Shown: piece by piece, positions 23,864 to 32,356 of the stretch
Layout of the letters: each line of letters opens with the position of its first letter
How positions within the stretch are numbered: position 1 is the stretch's first letter
Assembly (NCBI GenBank): GCA_009701715.1
Contig: WLJO01000020.1
Span: 1 to 42,062, forward strand
Length of the DNA: 42,062 nucleotides
Direction of reading: 5' to 3'
DNA from: Actinomycetota bacterium
GTDB taxonomy: Bacteria; Actinomycetota; Acidimicrobiia; Acidimicrobiales; Ilumatobacteraceae
Made by a program: the position numbers and the translations under genes
Notes under the pieces: model-generated
What the model saw: the letters and a program-made list of their open reading frames with translations, nothing else
Databases searched by the model: none
What the model was told of the DNA's origin: nothing

Positions 23864-25135
23864 TCAGGACATCGGCGAGGCGAGGGTGACGCCCTCGGCG
23901 GCGAGCGCACGGCGCAGGCCGCGCGTTAGCGCGAGGTACACGACCGCCGCAATCGTTGACGCCAGGGCGAACACGAAGAGCGCCAGGCGCACGCTGGCGA
24001 ACTCCGCAAGCGCACCCGCACCGAGGCCCGCAAGGGCGAGCACGAGCGTTGCCACCGCGTAGTCCGCGGCCATGATCCGCCCGCGCACCTCGTCCGGGCA
24101 CCGGAGTTGCAGGCCAAGCGTGGAGATGGCCCACTCGCCGCCGGCGCCGAGGTGCGCCACCATCACGCCGATCACGGCGAACACCATCAGGTGGGTGGTG
24201 CTGGCGAAGGTGTACCCCGCACCGAACACGATGCCGGAGACAGCGCACACCGTGAGGAGCCGGCTCATGCTGGTGCCTATCAAGCGAACGCCGATCACCG
24301 GCCCGAGGGCCGCACCGATCCCGCGTGCCGTCAGCAGCAGGCCGCTGCCGGCATCGCCACTGTTCAGTTCCTCCCGCGCGAACACCACGATGATGCCGAG
24401 CACGCCCATGCCAATCGCTGCGGTGGTCTTGGACGCGAGGAGAGCAAGTACCACGCGGTCCTTGCGGGCGAAGCGGATGGCCTCGATGGTGTCGGCGATG
24501 GGGCGCATCCGCCCGGTGCTCTTTCGCTCAAGCTGCATCGGCAGCGACACCATCGCCACCGCCAGTGCCGCAGCGATGAAGGACACGGCGTTGGCGATGA
24601 ACGCGGCGTCACGCCCGAAGGCCCACGCGAACAGGCCGCCGACGCCGGAGCCGACCGCAGCCATCACGCCCCACATCGCGCCAAAGAGCGACGTGGCGGT
24701 GCGGGTCTCGTCTGCGTTGCGGGCGAGGTTCGGGATGGCTGCCTGCACGGCGGGAGCGACGAAGGCGGCGAGCCCGGCGATGAGCGACACGCTGATGAAC
24801 GAGATGAACACCGTGCTCTCGGAGCGCACGAGCAGCATGCCCAGCGCGGCAATCACCTGGGCGAGCGATGTAACGATGACGATGCGCCGTCGGTCGAAGC
24901 GATCCGCGACAGATCCCGCGATCGGGGACATCAAGAAGTAGGGGAGCATCTCCAGCACGGAGAGCAGTGACACCAGGAAGTTCGAACCCGTGAGGTCCTG
25001 CACACGACCGGTGATGGCCACGTAGGCGAACCAGTCGCCCATGAACGACACGACCTGGGCGATGAAGAGGAACCGCAGTTGCTTGTTGCTGCGGAGCAGC
25101 TCGAGGGAATTGAGACGCTTGCCCTGCTCTGCCAC
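23864..25135 (-). CDS. MFS transporter (12-helix exporter-like)
   Basis: 423 residues with about twelve membrane helices. The start LLRSNKQLRFLFIAQVVSFMGDWF, the loop DRFDRRRIVIVTSLAQV between helices 2 and 3 (MFS motif A in the form SVADRFDRRR) and the second-half loop CPDEVRGRIMAADYAV match the MFS group related to enterobactin exporter EntS and macrolide exporters. The substrate is unknown. The start is GTG at 25135 (VAEQGKRLNSLELL); the upstream frame crosses the sulfotransferase gene. The divergent sulfotransferase begins only 19 bases away, so the two share promoter space or their promoters overlap the coding regions. Confidence 0.9.
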   Translation of the reverse strand: MAEQGKRLNSLELLRSNKQLRFLFIAQVVSFMGDWFAYVAITGRVQDLTGSNFLVSLLSVLEMLPYFLMSPIAGSVADRFDRRRIVIVTSLAQVIAALGMLLVRSESTVFISFISVSLIAGLAAFVAPAVQAAIPNLARNADETRTATSLFGAMWGVMAAVGSGVGGLFAWAFGRDAAFIANAVSFIAAALAVAMVSLPMQLERKSTGRMRPIADTIEAIRFARKDRVVLALLASKTTAAIGMGVLGIIVVFAREELNSGDAGSGLLLTARGIGAALGPVIGVRLIGTSMSRLLTVCAVSGIVFGAGYTFASTTHLMVFAVIGVMVAHLGAGGEWAISTLGLQLRCPDEVRGRIMAADYAVATLVLALAGLGAGALAEFASVRLALFVFALASTIAAVVYLALTRGLRRALAAEGVTLASPMS

Positions 25136-25154
25136 CTGCGTAGTATGTCCGGGC

Positions 25155-26000
25155 GTGCAGGACCGGGACACAACCGAGGGAATCGCTGACCGAGACCCGG
25201 CGGCGAGCAGGACGCTGAACGCAGTCATTCTCGGCGCGCAGCGATGTGGCACGACCTCGTTCGCACAGTTGCTGGACACGCATCCCGATATCTGCCTTGC
25301 GCGGGGCAAGGAGGCGCACTGGTTCGACGATGCGCTAGTGCAGCGGGACGGTGTCAGCACTGAGCGCTGGGCCAACCGCTTCTCCCACTACGCCGGTCAG
25401 CCTGTGCTGCTTGATGCCACGCCCTCCTATCTGTACCTCCCGGGGTGCATCGAGGCCTTGTATCGCCACAACCCCAACCTCAAGGTGATCGCCGTGTTGC
25501 GAGACCCTGCAGAGCGTGCTCGCTCACAGTACGCGCACGAGCGTCAGCGCGGGGTTGAGACCGGTCGCTACTGGCAGGCCCTGCAGTTGGAGAGCCGCCG
25601 CTTGGCCGCAGACCGAAACCCTCTGGCTCCGAATTCTCCTGCTCGCGTCAGTTCGTTCCGGGATCGCGGCCGGTACTCGCGACAGATCGGTCGATTGCTT
25701 GAGTGGTTCCCTGATGCTCTCGTGCTCCGCTTCGACGAACTGGTGAACGAGAGCGCCACCACGGCGCAACGCGTCACGGAACACCTCGGTGTGACACCCT
25801 TCCCGTCGCCGGTCACACTGAAGTGGTTGAACAGACGCCGGCTCTCCCGGCCGCTCTCACCCCTTGATGCGCTCGTGCGCCGGTCGTTCCGTGCAGACAT
25901 GCGTGCTACTGAGGACCTCCTCGGCTGGCAGCGTGGTTCGCTGGCCAGCGCTCGACTCGGTCGCCGGTCTCTCAGGCGCCCAGCAGGCGATGCAGGATGA
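25155..26000 (+). CDS. PAPS-dependent sulfotransferase
   Basis: 281 residues. The 5'-phosphosulfate-binding loop is [15 protein letters not shown] near 26-40. The 3'-phosphate-binding motif is [16 protein letters not shown], and the C-terminus [14 protein letters not shown] is typical of bacterial sulfotransferases of the Stf0/heparan NDST-like fold. It transfers sulfate from PAPS to a hydroxyl or amine on a lipid, glycan or small metabolite. The start is probably GTG at 25155, since the longer frame reaches into the MFS gene. The last 29 bases overlap the 3' end of the convergent cysC gene, whose product makes the PAPS donor. Confidence 0.9.
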   Translation: MQDRDTTEGIADRDPAASRTLNAVILGAQRCGTTSFAQLLDTHPDICLARGKEAHWFDDALVQRDGVSTERWANRFSHYAGQPVLLDATPSYLYLPGCIEALYRHNPNLKVIAVLRDPAERARSQYAHERQRGVETGRYWQALQLESRRLAADRNPLAPNSPARVSSFRDRGRYSRQIGRLLEWFPDALVLRFDELVNESATTAQRVTEHLGVTPFPSPVTLKWLNRRRLSRPLSPLDALVRRSFRADMRATEDLLGWQRGSLASARLGRRSLRRPAGDAG

Positions 26001-26541
26001 TGGAAGCCGCATCGTCGGCGGTGCATACCGTCGTGTCGATGCGCAGTTCCGGTGACTCGGGTACCTCGTACGGAGCGCTGATCCCGGTGAAGTTTGGCAC
26101 CTCGCCGCGGCGCGCACGGGCGTAGAGGCCCTTGGGGTCGCGTTGCTCGCACACGGCAAGCGACGTGTCCACAAACACCTCGACGAAGTCGCCGGGTGCA
26201 AAGCGCTCGCGCACCATCTGCCGGTCCGCGCGGTACGGAGAGATGAAGGCGGCGATCACCACGAGTCCGGCATCAACCATAAGCCTTGCCACTTCACCCG
26301 CACGACGGATGTTCTCTACCCGGTCCTCGGGCGTGAAGCCAAGGTCCCGGTTGATGCCCAGCCGCAGTTCGTCGCCGTCCAGTAGGTAGGAGTGGATCCC
26401 GAGCGCGTGCAGACGCTGCTCCAGCGCGATCGCAATGGTGGACTTGCCGGCGCCGCTGAGGCCCGTTAGCCACACGAGCGCGCCATGGTGCCCGTTGAGG
26501 TGCTCGCGGTCCGCCCGCCCGATCGACTGTTCGTTCATCAT
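25972..26541 (-). CDS. cysC: Adenylylsulfate (APS) kinase
   Basis: 189 residues, single-domain CysC. It phosphorylates APS to PAPS. Walker A GLSGAGKS lies at 27-34, followed by YLLDGDELR, the APS-binding [23 protein letters not shown], and the lid segment [17 protein letters not shown] ending in YEVPESPEL, all canonical. There are tandem ATG codons at 26541 and 26538 preceded by GAGGGTGG; 26541 is used. No ATP sulfurylase is next to it, so APS must come from elsewhere in the genome. It overlaps the sulfotransferase tail to tail by 29 bases, an arrangement consistent with a dedicated PAPS supply for sulfation. Confidence 0.96.
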   Translation of the reverse strand: MMNEQSIGRADREHLNGHHGALVWLTGLSGAGKSTIAIALEQRLHALGIHSYLLDGDELRLGINRDLGFTPEDRVENIRRAGEVARLMVDAGLVVIAAFISPYRADRQMVRERFAPGDFVEVFVDTSLAVCEQRDPKGLYARARRGEVPNFTGISAPYEVPESPELRIDTTVCTADDAASIILHRLLGA

Positions 26542-26580
26542 TTCCACCCTCGGGACTGGACACCCACCACGTCAGATGTT

Positions 26581-27999
26581 CTATCGCTGCGCGTGGTCGA
26601 TGAGGACGTACGAGAGCACCTCGGTGACCCGTCGAGCGGTGGGCAGGTCGAGGAACTCGTTGGGCCCGTGTGCGTTGGACCCCGGCCCGAGCACACCCGT
26701 GATCACGAACTGTGCCTCGGGGAAGCGGTCGCCAAGCATGCCCATGAACGGGATCGTGCCGCCCTCTCCGTAGGCGAGTGCTGACCTGCCGAACACGCTC
26801 TGCGAGGCGCCCTCCAGCGAGGCCTCGAGCCACGGCGCGAATGTCGGGGCGTTCCACGCCGGTGCAACGTGGTCCGCATCGAATGTCACGCGTGCCCCGT
26901 AGGGCGGGTTCTCGGTGAGCACACGCTCCAGTGCGGTGGCCGCACGCTCGTGGTCACACGTCGGTGGGATGCGGATGCTGAGGCGCAGCGCAGTGAGCGG
27001 TCGCAACACGTTGCCCGCACGATTCGTGGGCGGGAAACCATCCGCACCGACAACGCTCAGGGCGGGGCGCCAGGTGTGCGCAAGCAGTTGGTCCGCCGGG
27101 TCCGAGGTCACGGGAACGGCGCCAGCAACGAACGGCATCGTCGACGAGTAGGGCTCCGTGACGGCTGCAGTGTCGGTCGCCTGCTTGATGCGGTCTGCCG
27201 GGATCTCGACGTGGAACTCGGGCAGCAGGATCCAGCCCGTGCTCGCATCCTCCACGCGGTCGAGGAGTTCGCGCACGATGCGGAACGATGACGGCACCAC
27301 TCCGCTCGCCGCACCGGAGTGGACACCCTCGGACAGGATTTCCACGGTCAGCAGGCCGCCGACGAGGCCGCGCAGCGAGGTAGTGACCCAGAGCCGTTCG
27401 TAGTCGAGGCATCCCGAGTCGAGGCACAGAACGAGGTCGGTGCCGTCGAGACGGTTGTCGAGCGCTTCGAGATGGGCCGGCAGGTCTACCGAGCCGCTCT
27501 CCTCGCTCGCCTCGATGAGCACCACGCACCGGGCATGGCTGCTGCCATTTGCCTGCACAGCCTCGATCGCGGTGAGCGATGCGAAGGCTGCGTAGCCGTC
27601 GTCAGCCCCACCGCGCCCATAGAGCCGGTTGCCCTCGATCACCGGCGTCCAGGGGCCGAGGCCGTCGCGCCAGCCCGTCATCTCGGGCTGCTTGTCGAGG
27701 TGGCCGTACAGGATCACCGTTCGGTCGGCGGGACCGCCACCGAAGGCGGGTACCTCGATGACGATGAGCGGTGTTCGACCAGACAGGCGCTGCACGTCGA
27801 TGGTCATGCCAGCGATCCGGCGTGCTGCACACCAGTCGTGCACGAGCGTCACCGCCCGCTCCATGTGCCCAAGCTCCTCCCACCGGTCCTCGTAGGCGGG
27901 GGACACGTTGGGGATGGAGACGTACTCGACCAGCGGAGCGGGGATGTCCCGGTCCCAGACCTCGTTGACGTGGTCGTGCAGTCCATCGGTGATGCTCAT
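26581..27999 (-). CDS. M20-family metallopeptidase (dipeptidase-like)
   Basis: 472 residues. The dinuclear zinc site is complete: His100 in LYGHLDKQPE, bridging Asp133 in GRGGADDG, catalytic Glu166 and ligand Glu167 in EASEESGS, Asp194 in CLDSG, and His in SNAHGPNEF near the C-terminus. The wording YGHLDKQPE with GGADDGYA is that of the CNDP/carnosinase-like subgroup of M20 peptidases, which hydrolyse dipeptides or N-acyl amino acids in the cytoplasm. A dimerisation domain is inserted between residues about 215 and 330. The start follows the nitronate monooxygenase-like stop by nine bases, so they form an operon. Confidence 0.94.
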   Translation of the reverse strand: MSITDGLHDHVNEVWDRDIPAPLVEYVSIPNVSPAYEDRWEELGHMERAVTLVHDWCAARRIAGMTIDVQRLSGRTPLIVIEVPAFGGGPADRTVILYGHLDKQPEMTGWRDGLGPWTPVIEGNRLYGRGGADDGYAAFASLTAIEAVQANGSSHARCVVLIEASEESGSVDLPAHLEALDNRLDGTDLVLCLDSGCLDYERLWVTTSLRGLVGGLLTVEILSEGVHSGAASGVVPSSFRIVRELLDRVEDASTGWILLPEFHVEIPADRIKQATDTAAVTEPYSSTMPFVAGAVPVTSDPADQLLAHTWRPALSVVGADGFPPTNRAGNVLRPLTALRLSIRIPPTCDHERAATALERVLTENPPYGARVTFDADHVAPAWNAPTFAPWLEASLEGASQSVFGRSALAYGEGGTIPFMGMLGDRFPEAQFVITGVLGPGSNAHGPNEFLDLPTARRVTEVLSYVLIDHAQR

Positions 28000-28008
28000 G
28001 GTGCGGGC

Positions 28009-28974
28009 TCAGCGCCGGATCGAGGTGAGGCGGTCGATGGTGCGCTCTGCCTCGGCCACCATGTCGTGAAGGATCTTCGCTGCCGGCTCAAGCTCGTGAA
28101 TGGCGCCAACCCCCTGTCCGCACGGCATGAACTCCTGCGCGATGTCCACCTCGGTGCCATCCGGTGCGCCGAGATGCGCAACGCCCGTTTTGGCGGCGAA
28201 GATTGCCTGGTCAGGGAACTTCAGCAGTTCATCGGGGTGCTCGTCGTAGTGGTTCGTCCACTCCGTGCGCACCACCCTGCAGGTCTTGCCCGTGTACGAC
28301 TTGCTGATCACCGTGTCGTCCTCGCGCAGGCGCAGCAGCGTCTCCTTGTAGCCCTTCACGGTGTTCGCCTCGAACGACGCGATGAATCGCGTCCCCACCC
28401 ACACGCCGTCGGCACCGAGTGCGAGTGCAGCGGCGAGGCCGCGGCCGTCGAAGATCCCACCCGCGGCAACCACGGGGACGCGATCGCCCACCGCGTCGAC
28501 CACCTGCGGCACGAGGGGCAGCGTGGCGATGTATCCGGTGTGGCCGCCGGCCTCGGTTCCCTGGGCCACCACAAAGTCGCAGCCGCTCTCCACCGCGCCG
28601 ACGGCGTGGCGCACCTTGCCGCACATCGAACCGACAAGGATGTTCTTGGAGTGCAGCAGGTCGATGACATCACGCGGGATGCCGAGACCCGCCACGAAGA
28701 TGCGCGCGCCGCCGTCGATGACCGCCTGGATACCGGCCTCCACCTGACCGGGGATGGCAGCGAGCAGATCCACACCGAATGGCTTTTTCGTCCACTGGCG
28801 CACGTTCGTCATCTGGTCGGCCAGTTCGGAAGGCCTCAGCTGTGCTGCACCGAACGTGCCGATGCCACCCGCCTCGGAGACGGCTGCGACGAGCCGGTCG
28901 TACGACACACCGCCCATGCCCGCCAGCATCACGGGGTGCTCGATGTCGAAGAGGTCGGTAAGGCGTGTCCGCAT
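28009..28974 (-). CDS. Nitronate monooxygenase-like FMN enzyme
   Basis: 321 residues, TIM-barrel flavoprotein of the 2-nitropropane dioxygenase family. The start FDIEHPVMLAGMGGVSYDRL, the strand-loop VVAQGTEAGGHTG (which includes the His used as base in nitronate monooxygenases), and VVAAGGIFDGRGLAAALALGADGVWVGTRF for FMN phosphate binding are all present. The actual substrate may be a nitronate or, as for related enoyl reductases, an unsaturated acyl compound. It probably leads an operon with the M20 peptidase, and starts 18 bases past the stop of the upstream flavoprotein gene. Confidence 0.92.
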   Translation of the reverse strand: MRTRLTDLFDIEHPVMLAGMGGVSYDRLVAAVSEAGGIGTFGAAQLRPSELADQMTNVRQWTKKPFGVDLLAAIPGQVEAGIQAVIDGGARIFVAGLGIPRDVIDLLHSKNILVGSMCGKVRHAVGAVESGCDFVVAQGTEAGGHTGYIATLPLVPQVVDAVGDRVPVVAAGGIFDGRGLAAALALGADGVWVGTRFIASFEANTVKGYKETLLRLREDDTVISKSYTGKTCRVVRTEWTNHYDEHPDELLKFPDQAIFAAKTGVAHLGAPDGTEVDIAQEFMPCGQGVGAIHELEPAAKILHDMVAEAERTIDRLTSIRR

Positions 28975-28992
28975 GCTGCGAACGGTAGTGGA

Positions 28993-30249
28993 CTACGACC
29001 CCGGTGAGGCGAGGTAGGCGCCCTTGCGGCGCAGGAAGCGGCGGTGCCAGCGCTTCGGCGTGACGATGACGGCGCGCGGCTCGTCCTCGAACATCCATCG
29101 TACGAAGTTCCGCCGTGTCCACGACGACGTTGCCACCACGCGGATCGCGCCGCGCGCACCCCATCGGTAGCGCAGCACTCGTCCGAGCGCCACCGACATG
29201 CGGTGGTCTGCGAACAGATGGTGCCGGACAGCGCTGCGATACGCCTCGGTCACCGCTCGCTGCGCGCCGCCGGCCGGGGCCGCCACGACTGCGTCGCCGG
29301 CGAGGCGGCCGGTGAGCAGTGCCTGACCGATGCCCTCACCGGTCATGACGTCCGTGGCGCCTACGGCATCGCCGACGAAGAGCACGCGCCCGAAGGTGAG
29401 CACGGCGCGGTCGATCCGTGCGGGGATCGGCCACGCCGTAGGGCGGTCCTCGGGCTCGATCGGTCCGCCGAGAGCGGCCTTGATGTGGGGTCGCTCCAGC
29501 AGGTCCGCCCAGGTCTTCTTCATGTCCTTGATCGGCCGGCCGTCACGCGGCACGCCGAAGCCGAAGTTCACGACCGACTTGCCGTCGGGCCCCGGCGGGA
29601 GCGGGAACGACCACGCGTACCCCGGAAGGACATCGGGCTCAAACCACACGTACTGGCGGGTCGCGGCCGGGCCGGTCACCCCGCCCACGTACTGGCGGAA
29701 CGCGTGCCACTCGCCGAGGTATCCGTCCTCGTGCAGCCCGAGCATCTTGCGAGTCGGGGACCACATCCCGTCCGCGGCGACTGCGTAGCGGGCCCGCACC
29801 GACGTTCCGTCCTCGAAGCGTGCCTCGACGGCATCGGGTGCCGTCCGGATCGCGGTGAGCGCGCAGCGCTCACGCACCTCGGCCCCCGCGTCCCGGGCGA
29901 GGGACAACAGTGCAGCATCCAGATCGATCCGTCGTGCCACGGCGGAGAACAGTCCCATCGAGGCTCGATCCGGCAGTTGCAGTTGCACCTCGCGGCCAGA
30001 GGGCGAGCGCAACCACACGTCGTCGACAGCGGTCCAAGACGGCACGTCCGAGGGGTTCAGACCGAGTTCCTCGAGGTGCCTCAACGCCCCCGTGGTGAGC
30101 CCGTCGCCGCAGCACTTGTCCCGCGGAAACGCGGCCTTGTCGACAACGAGCACATGCCGGCCCGCCCGGGCGAGTGTGATCGCCGCCGCGCTGCCGGCCG
30201 GCCCGCCCCCGATCACGAGCACGTCGATCAGGGGGTCCGTGGTGCTCAC
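28993..30249 (-). CDS. Geranylgeranyl reductase-family FAD oxidoreductase
   Basis: 418 residues. Rossmann motif GGGPAG at 14-19, the redox/substrate loop KCCGDGLT at 45-52, and the second FAD motif FVGDAVGATDVMTGEGIGQAL are those of the geranylgeranyl reductase family, which saturates isoprenoid chains or oxidises related lipids; menaquinone prenyl reductases (MenJ-type) are the best-known actinobacterial members. Whether this one acts on menaquinone side chains or another lipid is not decided by sequence. The only start close to the Rossmann motif is GTG at 30249. It is divergent from the SDR at 30408, with 158 bases between starts and no further gene there. Confidence 0.92.
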   Translation of the reverse strand: MSTTDPLIDVLVIGGGPAGSAAAITLARAGRHVLVVDKAAFPRDKCCGDGLTTGALRHLEELGLNPSDVPSWTAVDDVWLRSPSGREVQLQLPDRASMGLFSAVARRIDLDAALLSLARDAGAEVRERCALTAIRTAPDAVEARFEDGTSVRARYAVAADGMWSPTRKMLGLHEDGYLGEWHAFRQYVGGVTGPAATRQYVWFEPDVLPGYAWSFPLPPGPDGKSVVNFGFGVPRDGRPIKDMKKTWADLLERPHIKAALGGPIEPEDRPTAWPIPARIDRAVLTFGRVLFVGDAVGATDVMTGEGIGQALLTGRLAGDAVVAAPAGGAQRAVTEAYRSAVRHHLFADHRMSVALGRVLRYRWGARGAIRVVATSSWTRRNFVRWMFEDEPRAVIVTPKRWHRRFLRRKGAYLASPGS

Positions 30250-30407
30250 ACCGGTCAGGCTATTGCCCGGCCGCTCACCCCCGGACGCCGCCCGGCAGGT
30301 TTGCCCGGAACACCGGGGAAGCGGCGAGAATAGTCACGTTGGAGTGCCCGACGGCCCGATCCGGTCGTCCGCAGAGGCGGGTCCCGAGGGCCCGGAGGAG
30401 ATGTGTC

Positions 30408-31331
30408 ATGGCTCGTTTGTGTGAAGGTCGGGTTGCAATCGTCACCGGTGCCGGTCGCGGCATCGGGCGTGAACATGCCCTGAGCCTCGCTGCTCACGGC
30501 GCAAAGGTCGTCGTGAACGATCTCGGCGGGAATATGGACGGTTCGGGCGGGGATCTGTCCCCGGCCCAGCAGGTGGTCAACGAGATCAAGGGCATGGGCG
30601 GCGAGGCGATCGCGAACGGCGAGAGTGTGTCGAACTGGGAGGGTGCCCAGCGCCTCATCAACTCCGCGATCGAGACCTTCGGGGACCTGCATGTCGTCGT
30701 CAACAACGCAGGAATCCTGCGCGACCGCGTGCTCGCGAACATGACCGAGGAGGAGTGGGATGCCGTGATCAATGTGCATCTCAAGGGAACCTTCGCCCCG
30801 AGTCGCTGGGCTGCTGCGTACTGGCGCGAGCAGGCCAAGGCCGGCAAGCCGGTGAGCGGCCGGATCATCAACACCACATCGGTGTCGGGTATCTACGGCA
30901 ACCCGGGCCAGACCAACTACGGCGCTGCCAAGGCAGGCATCGCTGCCTTCACGAACATCGCAGCCCTCGAACTGCACCGTTACGGCGTCACGGTGAACGC
31001 AGTGGGCCCGGTGGCGCTCACCCGCATGACCGAGGGCCTCGGGCCGGCACCGGAGACCGACGAGGAGCGCGAGATGCGGTCGCCGCGCTGGATTGCGCCG
31101 ATCGTCACGTGGCTCGCCTCCGAGGAGTCCAAGGATGTCACCGGCCGGGTCTTCGAGGCGTCGGGTCAGTCCCTCTCGGTTGCCGAGGGTTGGGTGCGGG
31201 GTCCGCGTGTGAAGCCCATCGAGGACCCGACGAAGATCGGTCCAGCCGTGCGGGACATGCTCGCCAAGGCCCGCAAGAACTCGGGTATGGACGGCGAGCC
31301 CGGCACCTGGCCGCAGACCACCATCAAGTAA
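30408..31331 (+). CDS. SDR, MFE-2-type (3R)-hydroxyacyl-CoA dehydrogenase
   Basis: 307 residues. TGAGRGIG near 13-20, VVVNDLGGNMDGSGG, NNAGILRD at 99-106, and Ser158, Tyr171 and Lys175 make an NAD-linked SDR of the multifunctional-enzyme type 2 class, a paralogue of the gene at 12051. It should oxidise (3R)-hydroxyacyl-CoA. The adjacent MaoC-type hydratase makes (3R)-hydroxyacyl-CoA, so together they reproduce the two halves of MFE-2 as separate proteins. ATG 30408 is supported by GGAGGAG seven bases upstream. A strong hairpin follows the stop. Confidence 0.94.
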   Translation: MARLCEGRVAIVTGAGRGIGREHALSLAAHGAKVVVNDLGGNMDGSGGDLSPAQQVVNEIKGMGGEAIANGESVSNWEGAQRLINSAIETFGDLHVVVNNAGILRDRVLANMTEEEWDAVINVHLKGTFAPSRWAAAYWREQAKAGKPVSGRIINTTSVSGIYGNPGQTNYGAAKAGIAAFTNIAALELHRYGVTVNAVGPVALTRMTEGLGPAPETDEEREMRSPRWIAPIVTWLASEESKDVTGRVFEASGQSLSVAEGWVRGPRVKPIEDPTKIGPAVRDMLAKARKNSGMDGEPGTWPQTTIK

Positions 31332-31340
31332 TCGACTCGT

Positions 31341-31378
31341 TGGGTGTCGGGCGCTTGTTCAGACGCGCCTGACACCCA
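31341..31378 (+). terminator. Long hairpin after the SDR gene
   Basis: TGGGTGTCGGGCGC pairs with GCGCCTGACACCCA over 14 base pairs, including one G-U wobble, around the loop TTGTTCAGAC. It begins nine bases after the SDR stop. There is no T tract, so it would be a U-less actinobacterial-type terminator or a processing/attenuation structure between the SDR and the MaoC gene. Confidence 0.65.
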
Positions 31379-31442
31379 CATCGATCACCTTGGCGTAGTG
31401 GTCGTACTCGCGCACGGCCCGGTGGGGAGGTAAAACATCCTC

Positions 31443-32288
31443 ATGCCGCTGAACCCGAATGCCGTTGGATCCGTATCCGAGCCCGCCGAGATCTCGTGGG
31501 CGTCCAAGGACGCCTTGCTCTATGCCGTGGGCATCGGGGGAGGGATCGACGAGCTTGCCTATACCACGGAGAACACCGCCGGTGTGCCGCAACAGGCCTT
31601 CCCAACGTTCCCGGTGGTGATCGGGGCCGGCAAGGCGATGAGCGCTATGGGCATGATCGGTACGTACAACCCTGCGCTGCTCGTGCACGGCCAGCAGTCG
31701 GTCACGCTGCACCGAGCGCTGCCGGTGGAGGGGTCGGCAACCGTCCAGTCCCGCGTCGTGGACATGTTCGACAAGGGCAAGGCCGCGGTGGTGGTGATGG
31801 CGGCCGAGGCGAGGCTCGCCGACGGCTCTCCGTTGTACACCACCACGATGTCAGCGTTCATCCGTGGTGAAGGTGGCTGGGGTGGCGACCGTGGGCCGAG
31901 CGGCGCCCAGAACGAACCGCCGGCACGTCTGCCCGATCACCAGGTTACGTACCAGACGAGCGTGCATCAGGCGTTCGTGTATCGACTGTCGGGCGACCGC
32001 AACCCGCTGCACACGGACCCGGCGTTCGCCAGGATGGGCGGGTTCGACCGCCCAATCCTTCACGGACTGTGCTCGTACGGCTTCACCGGCCGGGCGCTGC
32101 TGCACACGCTCTGCGGGTCGGAGTCCGCGAGGTTCCGCCACATGGAAGCACGGTTCGCGTCCCCGGTGCTGCCGGGTGAGGCACTCACCATCAGCATGTG
32201 GGGAACCAGTTCGGGTGAGGCCGTGTTCACCACGTCCGTCGGCGAACGAGTCGTCATCGACCAAGGTCTCTGCCGCTTCGAGGTGTAG
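31443..32288 (+). CDS. MaoC-family (R)-specific enoyl-CoA hydratase 2
   Basis: 281 residues: a double hotdog. The C-terminal half holds the hydratase-2 motif YRLSGDRNPLHTDP, with Asp185 and His190 as the catalytic dyad, followed by GGFDRPILHGLCSYG. The N-terminal hotdog is degenerate and shapes the acyl pocket. It hydrates trans-2-enoyl-CoA to (3R)-hydroxyacyl-CoA, matching the SDR just upstream. The presence of both halves as separate genes suggests a split MFE-2 pathway for bulky or branched acyl chains such as sterol side chains (inference). GGGAGG lies about 12 bases before ATG 31443. Confidence 0.94.
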   Translation: MPLNPNAVGSVSEPAEISWASKDALLYAVGIGGGIDELAYTTENTAGVPQQAFPTFPVVIGAGKAMSAMGMIGTYNPALLVHGQQSVTLHRALPVEGSATVQSRVVDMFDKGKAAVVVMAAEARLADGSPLYTTTMSAFIRGEGGWGGDRGPSGAQNEPPARLPDHQVTYQTSVHQAFVYRLSGDRNPLHTDPAFARMGGFDRPILHGLCSYGFTGRALLHTLCGSESARFRHMEARFASPVLPGEALTISMWGTSSGEAVFTTSVGERVVIDQGLCRFEV

Positions 32289-32299
32289 CCACGCCATCG

Positions 32300-32350
32300 T
32301 TCTCGGTCCCCAAAACGCTCAAGACGTGCGGCGGTTTCGGGACCGAGAAC
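32300..32350. repeat. Dispersed palindromic repeat, copy B
   Basis: A 51-base element matching copy A at 8252-8302 in 40 positions. Its ends form perfect 12-bp inverted arms, GTTCTCGGTCCC (32299-32310) and GGGACCGAGAAC (32339-32350), around a 28-base centre with the shared core ACGTGCGG. It nearly fills the gap between the convergent MaoC and nucS genes and starts six bases past the nucS stop. It may serve as a bidirectional terminator. Confidence 0.8.
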
Positions 32351-32356
32351 AAGGCG

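Noticed and set aside
27319-29007. 562-residue plus-strand open frame
   Set aside because: It lies antisense to the M20 peptidase and nitronate monooxygenase-like genes, both with intact active sites; long shadow frames are expected at this GC content.
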